Source: Bacteroidaceae bacterium
GTDB taxonomy: Bacteria > Bacteroidota > Bacteroidia > Bacteroidales > Bacteroidaceae
DNA: 64,000 nt
Reading direction: 5' to 3'
NCBI GenBank assembly: GCA_016286165.1
Contig: JAEESE010000015.1
Span: 28,626-92,625 of the forward strand
Of this stretch, positions 42,784-51,138 are shown piece by piece; within the stretch, counting starts at the first letter, position 1; the number at the start of each line of letters is the position of its first letter. The notes beneath the pieces were generated by a model. The model searched no databases, had not been told where the DNA came from, and was given only the letters and a program-made list of their open reading frames with translations. The position numbers and the translations under genes are program-made.

Positions 42784-44844
42784 ATGGAAAAACATTTCAA
42801 GAGAACTACGGTGACATCAGCACTGCCATACGCTAACGGCGGAGTGCATATTGGGCATCTCGCTGGCGTTTACGTGCCGGCAGACATCTACGTAAGATAC
42901 CTTAGATTGAAAGGTGAGGACGTGATGTTCGTAGGTGGAAGCGACGAGCACGGCGTGCCTGTGACGCAACGTGCACGCAAAGAGGGCATCACCCCACAGC
43001 AGGTGGTGGACCGCTACCACAAGATGATCAAGGACTCGTTCGAGGAGTTCGGTATCTCGTTTGACGTCTATTCGCGCACCACTTCTGCTACCCACCATAA
43101 GTTCGCCAGCGACTTCTTCCGCAAACTCTACGACGACGGCAAACTTGTGGAAAAGACCACCGAGCAGTTCTACGACGAGGAGGCTGGTAAGTTCCTTACC
43201 GACCGCGACATCATAGGCGAATGTCCTTATTGCCACCATCCTGCAGCCAAGGGGAACCAGTGCGAGGACGGTTGTGGGCGTGATCTCGACCCCACCGAGC
43301 TCATTAACCCACGCTCGGCAGAGAGCGGAGCTAAGCTGGTCTTGAAGGAAACCAAGAACTGGTTTCTGCCGTTGAACGACTACGAAGACTGGCTCAAGGA
43401 GTGGATCCTCGAAGGCCATAAGGAGTGGCGCTCCAACGTCTATGGGCAGTGCAAGAGCTGGCTCGATATGGAGCTGCAGCCGCGTGCCATGACGCGCGAC
43501 CTCGACTGGGGTATTCCCGTACCTGTCAAAGGCGCCGAGGGCAAGGTGCTCTACGTGTGGTTCGATGCCCCCATCGGTTATATCTCCAATACCAAGGAAT
43601 TGTGCGAAAGCAACCCCGAGCGCTGGGGTACATGGCAACGCTGGTGGCAGGACGAGGATACGAGATTAGTCCATTTCATCGGCAAAGATAACATCGTTTT
43701 CCACTGCATCATCTTCCCCGTCATGATGAAGGCCCACGGCGGCTACATCATGCCGGACAACGTGCCAGCCAACGAGTTCCTGAACCTCGAAGGCGACAAG
43801 ATCTCAACGTCGCGCAACTGGGCTGTCTGGTTGCATGAATACCTGGTCGATTTTCCCGGCAAGCAGGACGTGCTGCGCTACGCCCTCACCGCCTCGGCAC
43901 CCGAGACCAAGGACAACGACTTCACGTGGGCTGAGTTCCAGGCACGCAACAACAACGAGCTGGTGGCCGTCTATGGCAACTTCGTCAATCGTGCCCTCCA
44001 GCTGACGCAGAAATACTACGAAGGCGTAGTGCCGGCTTGCGGCGAACTCACTGACTTCGACCGCGAGACAATCGCTGAGTTCAAGGATGTGAAGCAGAAG
44101 GTGGAGAGCCTGCTCGACAACTTCAAGTTCCGCGATGCACAAAAGGAGGCCATGAACCTCGCACGCATCGGCAACAAATACCTGGCCGACAGCGAGCCGT
44201 GGAAGGTCATCAAGACCGACCCCGAGCGCGTGAAGACCATCATCAACATCTCGCTCCAACTCACAGCCAACCTTGCCATCGCCTTCGAGCCCTTCCTGCC
44301 CTTCAGCAGCAAGAAGCTCTATCAGATGCTTAGCGTTGAGCCGTTGGGATGGGATAATCTCGGTTCAACGGAACTCTTGAAGGCCGGTCATCAGTTGGTC
44401 AAGCCCGAGCTGCTGTTCGAGAAGATCGAGGACGAGGCTATTCAGGCGCAGATAGATCGTCTGGAGCGCATCAAGAAGGAGAACGAAGCAGCCAACTTCA
44501 AGGCCGAGCCCGTGAAGAAAGAGGTGACGTACGATGACTTCGAGAAGCTCGACATCCGTGTAGGCACCGTCCTCTCGTGCGAGAAGGTGAAGAAGTCGAA
44601 CAAGCTCCTGAAGTTCGAGATTGCCGATGGTCTTGAGAACCGCACAATCCTCAGCGGCATAGCTCAGTACTACAAGCCCGAGGAGCTCGTGGGCAAGCAG
44701 GTGTGCTTTATCGCCAATTTCCCACCGCGCAAGATGATGGGCTTGGAGAGCCAGGGCATGATCCTGTCCGCTGTCAACTTCGACGGCTCCCTCTCCGTGG
44801 TCACGACGCAGCGCGAGGTGAAGCCCGGCAGTCAGGTAGGATAA
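42784..44844 (+). CDS. metG: Methionyl-tRNA synthetase
   Basis: Charges tRNA-Met. A 686-residue class I synthetase. The HIGH motif is HIGH in [11 protein letters not shown]; the zinc knuckle has [18 protein letters not shown]; the KMSKS-equivalent loop is [13 protein letters not shown], the variant normal for this lineage. The anticodon-binding helical domain follows. The C-terminal domain ([50 protein letters not shown]) is the EMAP/Trbp111 tRNA-binding and dimerisation module. It probably also drives the three genes downstream (23 bp to the next). Confidence 0.97.
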   Translation: MEKHFKRTTVTSALPYANGGVHIGHLAGVYVPADIYVRYLRLKGEDVMFVGGSDEHGVPVTQRARKEGITPQQVVDRYHKMIKDSFEEFGISFDVYSRTTSATHHKFASDFFRKLYDDGKLVEKTTEQFYDEEAGKFLTDRDIIGECPYCHHPAAKGNQCEDGCGRDLDPTELINPRSAESGAKLVLKETKNWFLPLNDYEDWLKEWILEGHKEWRSNVYGQCKSWLDMELQPRAMTRDLDWGIPVPVKGAEGKVLYVWFDAPIGYISNTKELCESNPERWGTWQRWWQDEDTRLVHFIGKDNIVFHCIIFPVMMKAHGGYIMPDNVPANEFLNLEGDKISTSRNWAVWLHEYLVDFPGKQDVLRYALTASAPETKDNDFTWAEFQARNNNELVAVYGNFVNRALQLTQKYYEGVVPACGELTDFDRETIAEFKDVKQKVESLLDNFKFRDAQKEAMNLARIGNKYLADSEPWKVIKTDPERVKTIINISLQLTANLAIAFEPFLPFSSKKLYQMLSVEPLGWDNLGSTELLKAGHQLVKPELLFEKIEDEAIQAQIDRLERIKKENEAANFKAEPVKKEVTYDDFEKLDIRVGTVLSCEKVKKSNKLLKFEIADGLENRTILSGIAQYYKPEELVGKQVCFIANFPPRKMMGLESQGMILSAVNFDGSLSVVTTQREVKPGSQVG

Positions 44845-44867
44845 TATCAAAACCAAAGATATAGCTC

Positions 44868-45902
44868 ATGCGTATACTCATCACAGGAGCCTCTGGCTTC
44901 ATTGGCAGTTTTATGGTCAGCGAAGGTCTTGACCGCGGTTATGAAGTGTGGGCTGGCGTTCGTAGTTCAAGCAGCCGCCAGTACCTCACCGACCCGCGAA
45001 TCCGTTTTGCCGAGCTCGACCTCGGCAACCGCCAACGTCTTGAGCAGCAGCTGATGGCGTTGCGTCAGGAGATGGACGGCCATGGCTGGGACTACGTGAT
45101 TCACGCCGCAGGTGCCACCAAGAGCTTGCGGCGCGAGGGTTTCTTCCGCACCAACACCGAAGGCACACAAAACCTGGTCATGGCTTTGGAGACTTGCGGT
45201 ATGCGTCCTGCCCGCTTCGTCTTCGTGAGTTCGCTGAGCATCTTCGGAGCTATAAAGGAGCAGCTCGGACCAGATGGCCATTACCCTGCCATTACCGATG
45301 CTGACACGCCGAAGCCAAATACGGCTTACGGACAAAGCAAGTGGGAAGCCGAGCAGTGGTTGGCCACTCAGACTGAACTGCCATGGGTGGTGCTCCGCCC
45401 AACAGGCGTTTACGGTCCTCGCGAGCGCGACTATTTCCTTATGGCGCAGAGTATAAAGCAGCACACCGACTTCGCCGTAGGCTACAAGCCTCAGGAGATA
45501 ACCTTCGTCTATGTAGCTGACGTGGTACAGGCCGCTTATTTAGCTTGCGAAAGGCCGGCTGCGGAAGTGGTACACCACGCCTTCTTCCTCTCCGATGGAC
45601 AAAGCTACCATAGCCGTGCATTCTCTGACTTGCTGCAGCAAGAGATAGGCACACGCCATGTGTTGCACATAAAAGCCCCGTTGTGGTTCCTTCGCGCCGT
45701 GTGCGCTGTCAACGGCACCGTGTGCCAGTGGATGGGCAAGCTCACGACCTTGAATATGGATAAATACCATATCTTGGCACAGCGCAACTGGAACTGCGAC
45801 ATAGAACCTGCCCGCCAGCACTTGGGCTTTGAGCCGCAATGGAACCTCGAAGCTGGTGTGCGCGAGAGCGTCAGGTGGTACAAAGAGGCAGGCTGGCTTT
45901 AA
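44868..45902 (+). CDS. NAD-dependent epimerase/dehydratase (extended SDR)
   Basis: A 344-residue extended short-chain dehydrogenase. The N-terminal ILITGASGFIGSFMVSEGLDRG is the NAD(P) motif; the active site has Ser in FVFVSSLSIFG and YGQSKWEAEQWL (Tyr-x-x-x-Lys). VLRPTGVYGPRERDYF is the usual substrate-loop sequence. Members act on nucleotide sugars or on steroid- or dihydroflavonol-like substrates; the C-terminal half here (RAVCAVNGTVCQWMGK) is closer to the latter, membrane-associated type. It is followed by a PAP2 protein and an outer-membrane protein with very short gaps, suggesting a lipid or envelope role. Confidence 0.85.
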   Translation: MRILITGASGFIGSFMVSEGLDRGYEVWAGVRSSSSRQYLTDPRIRFAELDLGNRQRLEQQLMALRQEMDGHGWDYVIHAAGATKSLRREGFFRTNTEGTQNLVMALETCGMRPARFVFVSSLSIFGAIKEQLGPDGHYPAITDADTPKPNTAYGQSKWEAEQWLATQTELPWVVLRPTGVYGPRERDYFLMAQSIKQHTDFAVGYKPQEITFVYVADVVQAAYLACERPAAEVVHHAFFLSDGQSYHSRAFSDLLQQEIGTRHVLHIKAPLWFLRAVCAVNGTVCQWMGKLTTLNMDKYHILAQRNWNCDIEPARQHLGFEPQWNLEAGVRESVRWYKEAGWL

Positions 45903-45928
45903 AGTATGATTAGGGATTAAAAGTGACA

Positions 45929-46960
45929 ATGCAAATAGGTAGTTCAAAGTTCAAAGCATTAAGTGGTATGCTGCCATCAGAGAAGGTGGCAGCCTGCTAT
46001 TGTGCGCTGACGCTGCTGCTGATGATTGTCATGGCGAACAGGCTCGTGGAATCGATGGCGATGCTCATGATGCGTGCCGAATGGATTTGCGTCACGCTCG
46101 CGCTGATAGGCCTCCACTATCTCTTTAAATGCAGATATCCTGCTTCGCAGGCTATGCAGTCCTTATTCGTGCTTCTGCGCACAGCTGCTCAGTTGGCATG
46201 GCTCATCCTCTGGTATCCCGATACCTACGAGTTTAATCGCTCGTTCCACAACCTCGATCATTTCTTTGCACGAGCCGATTTCCAACTGTTCGGCTGTCAG
46301 CCGTCGCTGGAATTCTATGACTTGCTGCCAAGTCCTGTGTGGAGCGAAGCCTTCAACCTTGGTTATTGGAGTTATTATCCCATGATTGCCTTGCTCGTGG
46401 CGGTGCTTTTCTTCTTCCCTAACACTAAGCACCGGCAGCAGGGCGTAGCAGTAGCTCCTTACGACGGTCGTTCACAATTCTCGCTGGCATCGGCCACTAT
46501 CCTTACATCATTTTTCCTCTTCTATGCCATCTATATCTTCTTGCCGGTAGCAGGTCCGCAATATTATTTCCAAGCTGTGGGCATTGATCAGATTAATGGT
46601 GGGCACTTCCCAGTCTTGGGCACTTATTTCAGCAGCCACACCGAAGCTATGCCGCCTTCGGGCTATGTCGACGGGTTCTTCTATCAGCTTGTGGCAGGAG
46701 CACAGGAGGCGGGCGAGCGTCCTACTGCGGCATTCCCCAGCAGCCATATTGGTGTGTCGACGATAGTGCTCTTGCTCGCATGCCGTTATAGGCCTAAACT
46801 GTTGTGGCTGTACCTGCCTTTGTGGGCATTGTTATGCTGCGCCACGGTTTATATCCGAGCTCATTATCTTGTAGATGCCATTGCAGGTCTAATAACTGCT
46901 CCAATAGTGTTGTGGATAGCAAGCAGGTTATTGCGCCCACTTTTCCCCACTGAAACATGA
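45929..46960 (+). CDS. PAP2-family membrane phosphatase/transferase
   Basis: A 343-residue protein with six or more membrane helices and the PAP2 phosphatase signature split over AAFPSSHIGVST (motif with the catalytic His) and VYIRAHYLVDAIAG (second His and Asp). Its layout, with a long N-terminal membrane part, is closer to the inositol-phosphorylceramide-synthase-like PAP2 proteins than to simple undecaprenyl diphosphatases. It may therefore move or remove lipid-linked phosphate at the periplasmic face. The ATG at 45929 is preferred to the GTG at 45923. Its stop overlaps the next start by 4 bp. Confidence 0.82.
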   Translation: MQIGSSKFKALSGMLPSEKVAACYCALTLLLMIVMANRLVESMAMLMMRAEWICVTLALIGLHYLFKCRYPASQAMQSLFVLLRTAAQLAWLILWYPDTYEFNRSFHNLDHFFARADFQLFGCQPSLEFYDLLPSPVWSEAFNLGYWSYYPMIALLVAVLFFFPNTKHRQQGVAVAPYDGRSQFSLASATILTSFFLFYAIYIFLPVAGPQYYFQAVGIDQINGGHFPVLGTYFSSHTEAMPPSGYVDGFFYQLVAGAQEAGERPTAAFPSSHIGVSTIVLLLACRYRPKLLWLYLPLWALLCCATVYIRAHYLVDAIAGLITAPIVLWIASRLLRPLFPTET

Positions 46961-49014
46961 ATTTTGTCAAGAGGGTTATCATATTCGTCGTGCTCGTGAG
47001 CACTTCAGTAACCCTCTCGTCGCAGACCGACGACTGGGACATACTCATTGAGCAGTTGGCAGAAGAGAGTATTGATGCCGACGGCGATGATGAGTCATCG
47101 GCACTTGCCGACGACATCGATGAATTGACAGACCTACACGAAAACCCTTTGAACCTTAACACGGCCTCGCGTGCCGACCTGCTACGCCTGCCGTTTGTCA
47201 GCGAAGCGCAGGTCGATGCCATTCTGGACTACCGCTCACGTAACCAGCAGCTGCACTCGATTGAAGAGTTGCGCCTGATTCCCGAGATCAGCATGAAAGA
47301 ACTACGTTGGCTCAGGCTATGCACCTTTGTCAGCGATGAACCGGTAGCTTCACAATCTTCAGTACGGCAGCGTAACCGTCACGAAATACTTACGCGTTTC
47401 GACGTACCGCTTTATCAGCGCCAGGGATGGAATTGGGCACGAGGAATAGGCAACCGAATGCGCTACACCACGCAGATAGGCAACCGGTGGGACTTCGGTG
47501 CCCGGGCTGAGAAGGATGCCGGCGAACCTATGTTCACCAACGCAAACCCAGTGTGGGACTCTTGGGGAGCTCATGCTATGCTCAAGGACTGGCGTTTCGT
47601 GGAAACTCTCATAGTAGGTGATTTCAAGGCTTCGATGGGCGAAGGGCTTGTGATCAACAACGGGTTCCATTTGGGCAAGCAACTCACGAGTCTGTGGCGG
47701 AGAACTTCTGTGCTGAGGCCTCATCGCTCGGCCGACGAATCGAATTTCCTGCGAGGAGTGGGTGCTACGCTGCGCCTTGCTGCTCCTTTGTCGTTTTCAG
47801 CCATTTACTCGTATAGGCAGCTTGATGCCACCGTGCAGCCCGACAATAGTGTACAGAGCATAAACACCAGCGGATTGCACCGCACAGCATCGGAACTGGC
47901 CCGTAGGAGAACGCTCGGGTGCCACACAACAGCTGCTCATCTCGCTTGGGATGCCAAACGAGTCCGTCTGGGAGCATCGGCCATGTACCAATACTACGAC
48001 CATCAGTTCCGCCAAGGCTCTGCGCTGTATCGTCAGATTAATCCATCTGGTTACCAGTTCGGAGCAGTCGGAGCCGACTATGGGCTTCACCTGGGACATC
48101 TCTACGTAAGCGGCGAAACGGCACGCAGTTTTGCAGCGCGAAGTCAGGAGCCTGATGCCGTGAACAATTCGTCAGGCCGTGGCTGGGCAACGATTAACAA
48201 AGGTATGTGGCGTTTCTCGCCGAGCACTGCCGTTACGCTTGTACAGCGTTTCTATTCGCGCAACTACTTCTCGGCGTTGGCTTCGGCCTTTGGCGAAAAT
48301 CAGAAGGTGCAAAACGAGAGTGGAATCGCGCTGATGGTGGATGCCGACAGGGTAGGGCCTTTAGCCGTCAGAGCCTATGTCGACTATTTCTATTCACCTT
48401 GGCCGCGCTATACTATGACGCGGGCCAGCCATGGTATAGAAAGCGCCGTTCAGGCCACTTACCCTTTCCGACGCGGTCGGCAGCTCACGTTACGCTATAG
48501 TCTTAAAAGCAAGGAACGCACCGACCGCCGCTACCGCACCAGCCGGCTGCGCATAAACTATGTTCACGCCCTGTCAGATGTCATCACACTTCAGGCTGCT
48601 GCTTATGCCACACACGTGGCTGCCGCATCGCCAAGTCAGCGGGCAACAGGTCTGGCCTTTGTGCCGCGATTTGATTACTCAGCGCTCGACGGTCGTTGGC
48701 GATGCTCGCTTGCCGTCACACTCTTTGCCACGGGGCTTGGTGCCGCTTCAGCCTATGTCAACGCGACTTACGATAGCCGTTTCTTCCTTTATGAGCCCAG
48801 CTTGTATCAGTCGTTTGGAATGGTGAATCTGTTTGGTCGCGGAGAAAGGCTTGCTGCAAGTGCACGATGGAGAGTATCGCCCCGGTGGCAGTTGCAGGCA
48901 AAGTGCGGAGTCACACACTATAGCGACCGCAGCTCCATATCACAGGGACCAACGCTCATCCGTTCGCCTTGGCGCACTGATTTGCAGCTGTTAGTGCGCT
49001 GGCTTTTGAAATAG
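46957..49014 (+). CDS. Helix-hairpin-helix plus outer-membrane beta-barrel protein
   Basis: A 685-residue exported protein (signal peptide about residues 1-22, VILVVLVSTSVTLSSQ-like). After an acidic stretch, residues about 60-125 form two tandem helix-hairpin-helix motifs of the ComEA type: LNLNTASRADLLRLPFVSEAQVDAILDYRSRN and SIEELRLIPEISMKELRWL. From about 150 to the end it is rich in alternating hydrophobic/polar strands and Tyr/Arg, with no Pfam-like enzyme motif, as in a large beta-barrel ending in an aromatic-flanked LQLLVRWLLK. The family is common in Bacteroidota and uncharacterised. The DNA-binding type of the N-terminal motif makes DNA handling at the outer membrane a reasonable guess. 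Translationally coupled to the PAP2 gene. Confidence 0.75.
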   Translation: MNFVKRVIIFVVLVSTSVTLSSQTDDWDILIEQLAEESIDADGDDESSALADDIDELTDLHENPLNLNTASRADLLRLPFVSEAQVDAILDYRSRNQQLHSIEELRLIPEISMKELRWLRLCTFVSDEPVASQSSVRQRNRHEILTRFDVPLYQRQGWNWARGIGNRMRYTTQIGNRWDFGARAEKDAGEPMFTNANPVWDSWGAHAMLKDWRFVETLIVGDFKASMGEGLVINNGFHLGKQLTSLWRRTSVLRPHRSADESNFLRGVGATLRLAAPLSFSAIYSYRQLDATVQPDNSVQSINTSGLHRTASELARRRTLGCHTTAAHLAWDAKRVRLGASAMYQYYDHQFRQGSALYRQINPSGYQFGAVGADYGLHLGHLYVSGETARSFAARSQEPDAVNNSSGRGWATINKGMWRFSPSTAVTLVQRFYSRNYFSALASAFGENQKVQNESGIALMVDADRVGPLAVRAYVDYFYSPWPRYTMTRASHGIESAVQATYPFRRGRQLTLRYSLKSKERTDRRYRTSRLRINYVHALSDVITLQAAAYATHVAAASPSQRATGLAFVPRFDYSALDGRWRCSLAVTLFATGLGAASAYVNATYDSRFFLYEPSLYQSFGMVNLFGRGERLAASARWRVSPRWQLQAKCGVTHYSDRSSISQGPTLIRSPWRTDLQLLVRWLLK

Positions 49015-49025
49015 CGACACTGAAA

Positions 49026-49049
49026 AAGGGCAACCTCTCGGTCGCCCTT
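49026..49049 (+). terminator. Terminator after the HhH/barrel gene
   Basis: AAGGGCAACC (49026-49035) pairs with GGTCGCCCTT (49040-49049) at 9 of 10 positions around a 4-nt loop, 11 bp past the stop. Confidence 0.75.
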
Positions 49050-49185
49050 AATCATCGTTACATGCTTAGTTATTCTTGAGAATGATTAAAAACGGAGTGA
49101 AGCTTCACAGCTTCGTTTGCAGGGAAATTGTATCAAGATAAGCACTAACTGTTGTTTTATAGAAAAAGCAAAAATGAAGTCTTAA

Positions 49186-49647
49186 TCAGTTAATCACCTT
49201 TGTACTGTCAACGCCCTCTACTACCTCGGCCGAACGGATGTCCAGAGGTGTTGCCTCGTCGGGATCGAGTTCGTCTTGTACTATCATGTCGCCCTGCGGT
49301 TCTGTGGGAGTGCCCGATGATGTGGCGTGCTCCACGGCTGTGCCTATTACTATGGCGAATGCCACGAAAGCGGCTGCCTTGAACAGTGGGCGCAGGCGGC
49401 GACTGAAGGTGATGCGCCGTGCCTCTACATGCTTCTCTCCTACGAGTTCCAGGACACGGCTGTCGAACTGCTCGTCGAGGTGAGCCGAGGTGAGCTCAGC
49501 CTCGCTGCGGAAGAACTGCTGCCATTGGCGCAGGTGCTCGGGCACGCTGCCCTGAGCAAAGAACTCCCGCAATATATGCTCCTCTTCAAGAGTCGTTTCA
49601 CCCTCGAAATAGCGGTCTATGAGCTGTTCGATGTATTTGTAATCCAT
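49186..49647 (-). CDS. Single-pass anti-sigma-like protein
   Basis: A 153-residue protein whose N-terminus (YIEQLIDRYFEGETTLEEEHILREFFAQG) matches the start of the anti-sigma-like protein at 15329 and is common in small Bacteroidales proteins next to ECF factors. One membrane helix is present (AAAFVAFAIVIGTAVE). The periplasmic tail is acidic. The gene begins 70 bp after the ECF sigma gene on the same strand. The likely role is sequestration of that sigma factor; no experiment on this branch is known to me. Confidence 0.75.
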   Translation of the reverse strand: MDYKYIEQLIDRYFEGETTLEEEHILREFFAQGSVPEHLRQWQQFFRSEAELTSAHLDEQFDSRVLELVGEKHVEARRITFSRRLRPLFKAAAFVAFAIVIGTAVEHATSSGTPTEPQGDMIVQDELDPDEATPLDIRSAEVVEGVDSTKVIN

Positions 49648-49717
49648 ATGTATTTTATGAACCTTTCTACAATGAAGACGATTAACGCCGACTGGAAGTT
49701 ACAGCCGGCGTTTCTTT

Positions 49718-50188
49718 TTATGTTTTGTTAACAATTTGCTCGCGTATCTTTGTTCGAGCGCGATGCAGGTACACTCTTACTTGGTCTTCGCTGATATCGA
49801 GTTGTTGGGCTATGTCGTGATAGCTTAGGCCTTCTATGTCGCGCAGACGGAATATCTCGTCCTGAGGCGGAGGCAAAGCGGCCGACAGGCGGTTTATATA
49901 TTCTAATGTGTCTCGAGCTTCTATGCGCCCAGCCTCGTCAGTAGCAGCCTCCATCATGGCAAAAGCGGTGTGAGCCTGGCGTTTGCGGCTGTCCAAGGCC
50001 AGATTCCTGCATATCAAAGCCAGCCAACCACCCATATTCTTTATCATAGGCCATTCTGCCCGCCGTTCCCATGCTCGTATCATGGTTTCCTGCACTACAT
50101 CCTCAGCCTCGCCTGTGTGCATGGTAATGCTAAGAGCGAGACGGTATAAGCGGTCACGATGAACAAGGATGTCTTTGCGGAAGTCCAT
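49718..50188 (-). CDS. ECF RNA polymerase sigma factor
   Basis: A 156-residue ECF sigma factor. Region 2: ALSITMHTGEAEDVVQETMIRAWERR, GGWLALICRNLALDSRKRQ. Region 4: LPPPQDEIFRLRDIEGLSYHD followed by IAQQLDISEDQVRVYLHRARTKIREQ. The fourth ECF factor in the window, and like the one at 14823 paired with an anti-sigma-like protein of the same N-terminal type. The gene starts 5 bp after the argB stop, so it may be read with argB. Confidence 0.9.
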   Translation of the reverse strand: MDFRKDILVHRDRLYRLALSITMHTGEAEDVVQETMIRAWERRAEWPMIKNMGGWLALICRNLALDSRKRQAHTAFAMMEAATDEAGRIEARDTLEYINRLSAALPPPQDEIFRLRDIEGLSYHDIAQQLDISEDQVRVYLHRARTKIREQIVNKT

Positions 50189-50193
50189 GGGGT

Positions 50194-50991
50194 CTAATCT
50201 TTCACCAGCACCGTTCCTCCTTGCAAATCCTCAATATTAGTAATGCGCACTGCGCTTACGCCTTGGTGTAAAGCGGCGAAAGCGTTCTCCAGCTTTGGGA
50301 TCATGCCGCCGCTTACAGTGCCGTCGGCCACGAGTGTGCGGAAGTCGCTCTCGGTGATTGTCGGGATGAGGGTTGAGGGGTCTGCGGGGTCACGCAGCAC
50401 GCCGGGCAGTTCGAAGCAGAAGGTTAGCGTGACCTCTTCGGGCGAATAGTTGAGGTCGGTAATGGGTTTGCTCAGCGCTACGGCTATCGTTTGCGCCATG
50501 GTGTCGGCATTGGTGTTCAGGAGTTGTCCTTCACCGTCGTGTGTCAAGGGGGCTATCACAGGTGTGGCGCCCATGAAAATGAGTTGGAATAAGCTATTGC
50601 CATCGGCATAGTCTACGTCGCCAACGAAACCGAAGTCGATGCCTTCGGGTGTGATAGGGCGGCGATGAGCACGCACCAGGTCCAAGTCAGCACCTGTCAA
50701 GCCTACGGCATTAATGCCGCGAGCCTGCAGTTTGGCCACTATTTGCTTGTTGATGAGGCCGCCATAGACCATCGTCACCACCTTCAACATCTCTTGGTCT
50801 GTGACGCGACGGCCGTTTACCATGTGTGTCTCAAGTTTGCACAGTGTAGCCATAGCCGTCGCTAAGCGTCCTCCACCGTGAACCAGTATCTTTGGTCCCG
50901 CAATCTTCGTGAAGGAATCCAGTAGGATATCAAGGCTTATAGGATCTTCTACAACGGCTCCACCTACCTTGATGACAGTGTAAGAATTCAT
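50194..50991 (-). CDS. argB: Acetylglutamate kinase
   Basis: Phosphorylates N-acetylglutamate in arginine synthesis. The 265-residue amino-acid kinase shows VIKVGGAVVEDP (N-terminal Lys and Gly loop), ILVHGGGRLATAMA, VVTMVYGGLINKQIVAKL and the nucleotide region ending GGMIPKLENAF. In Bacteroidetes the pathway often uses succinylated intermediates, and the enzyme here may prefer N-succinylglutamate; the sequence alone does not decide. The ATG at 50991 (MNSYTVIKVGG) is preferred; the open frame extends to 51063 over a repeat region. Its neighbour speA consumes arginine. Confidence 0.9.
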   Translation of the reverse strand: MNSYTVIKVGGAVVEDPISLDILLDSFTKIAGPKILVHGGGRLATAMATLCKLETHMVNGRRVTDQEMLKVVTMVYGGLINKQIVAKLQARGINAVGLTGADLDLVRAHRRPITPEGIDFGFVGDVDYADGNSLFQLIFMGATPVIAPLTHDGEGQLLNTNADTMAQTIAVALSKPITDLNYSPEEVTLTFCFELPGVLRDPADPSTLIPTITESDFRTLVADGTVSGGMIPKLENAFAALHQGVSAVRITNIEDLQGGTVLVKD

Positions 50992-51099
50992 TCGGGCAGA
51001 CTTGTCGTCAATCCCTCTCGTAAGGGATGGGATAGGCCTGCTCGAAGTATGATTGGGTTTCATAGATGAAATGGAATTCTATTCTTGAGATGTAACTTT

Positions 51100-51130
51100 T
51101 CTCCCCTCCCTGACGGGGTGGGTAAGGGTG
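51100..51130. repeat. C-rich/G-rich palindrome between speA and argB
   Basis: TCTCCCCTCCCTGACGGGGT followed by GGGTAAGGG. A less regular copy of the dispersed family. Confidence 0.65.
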
Positions 51131-51138
51131 TGCTTTTT

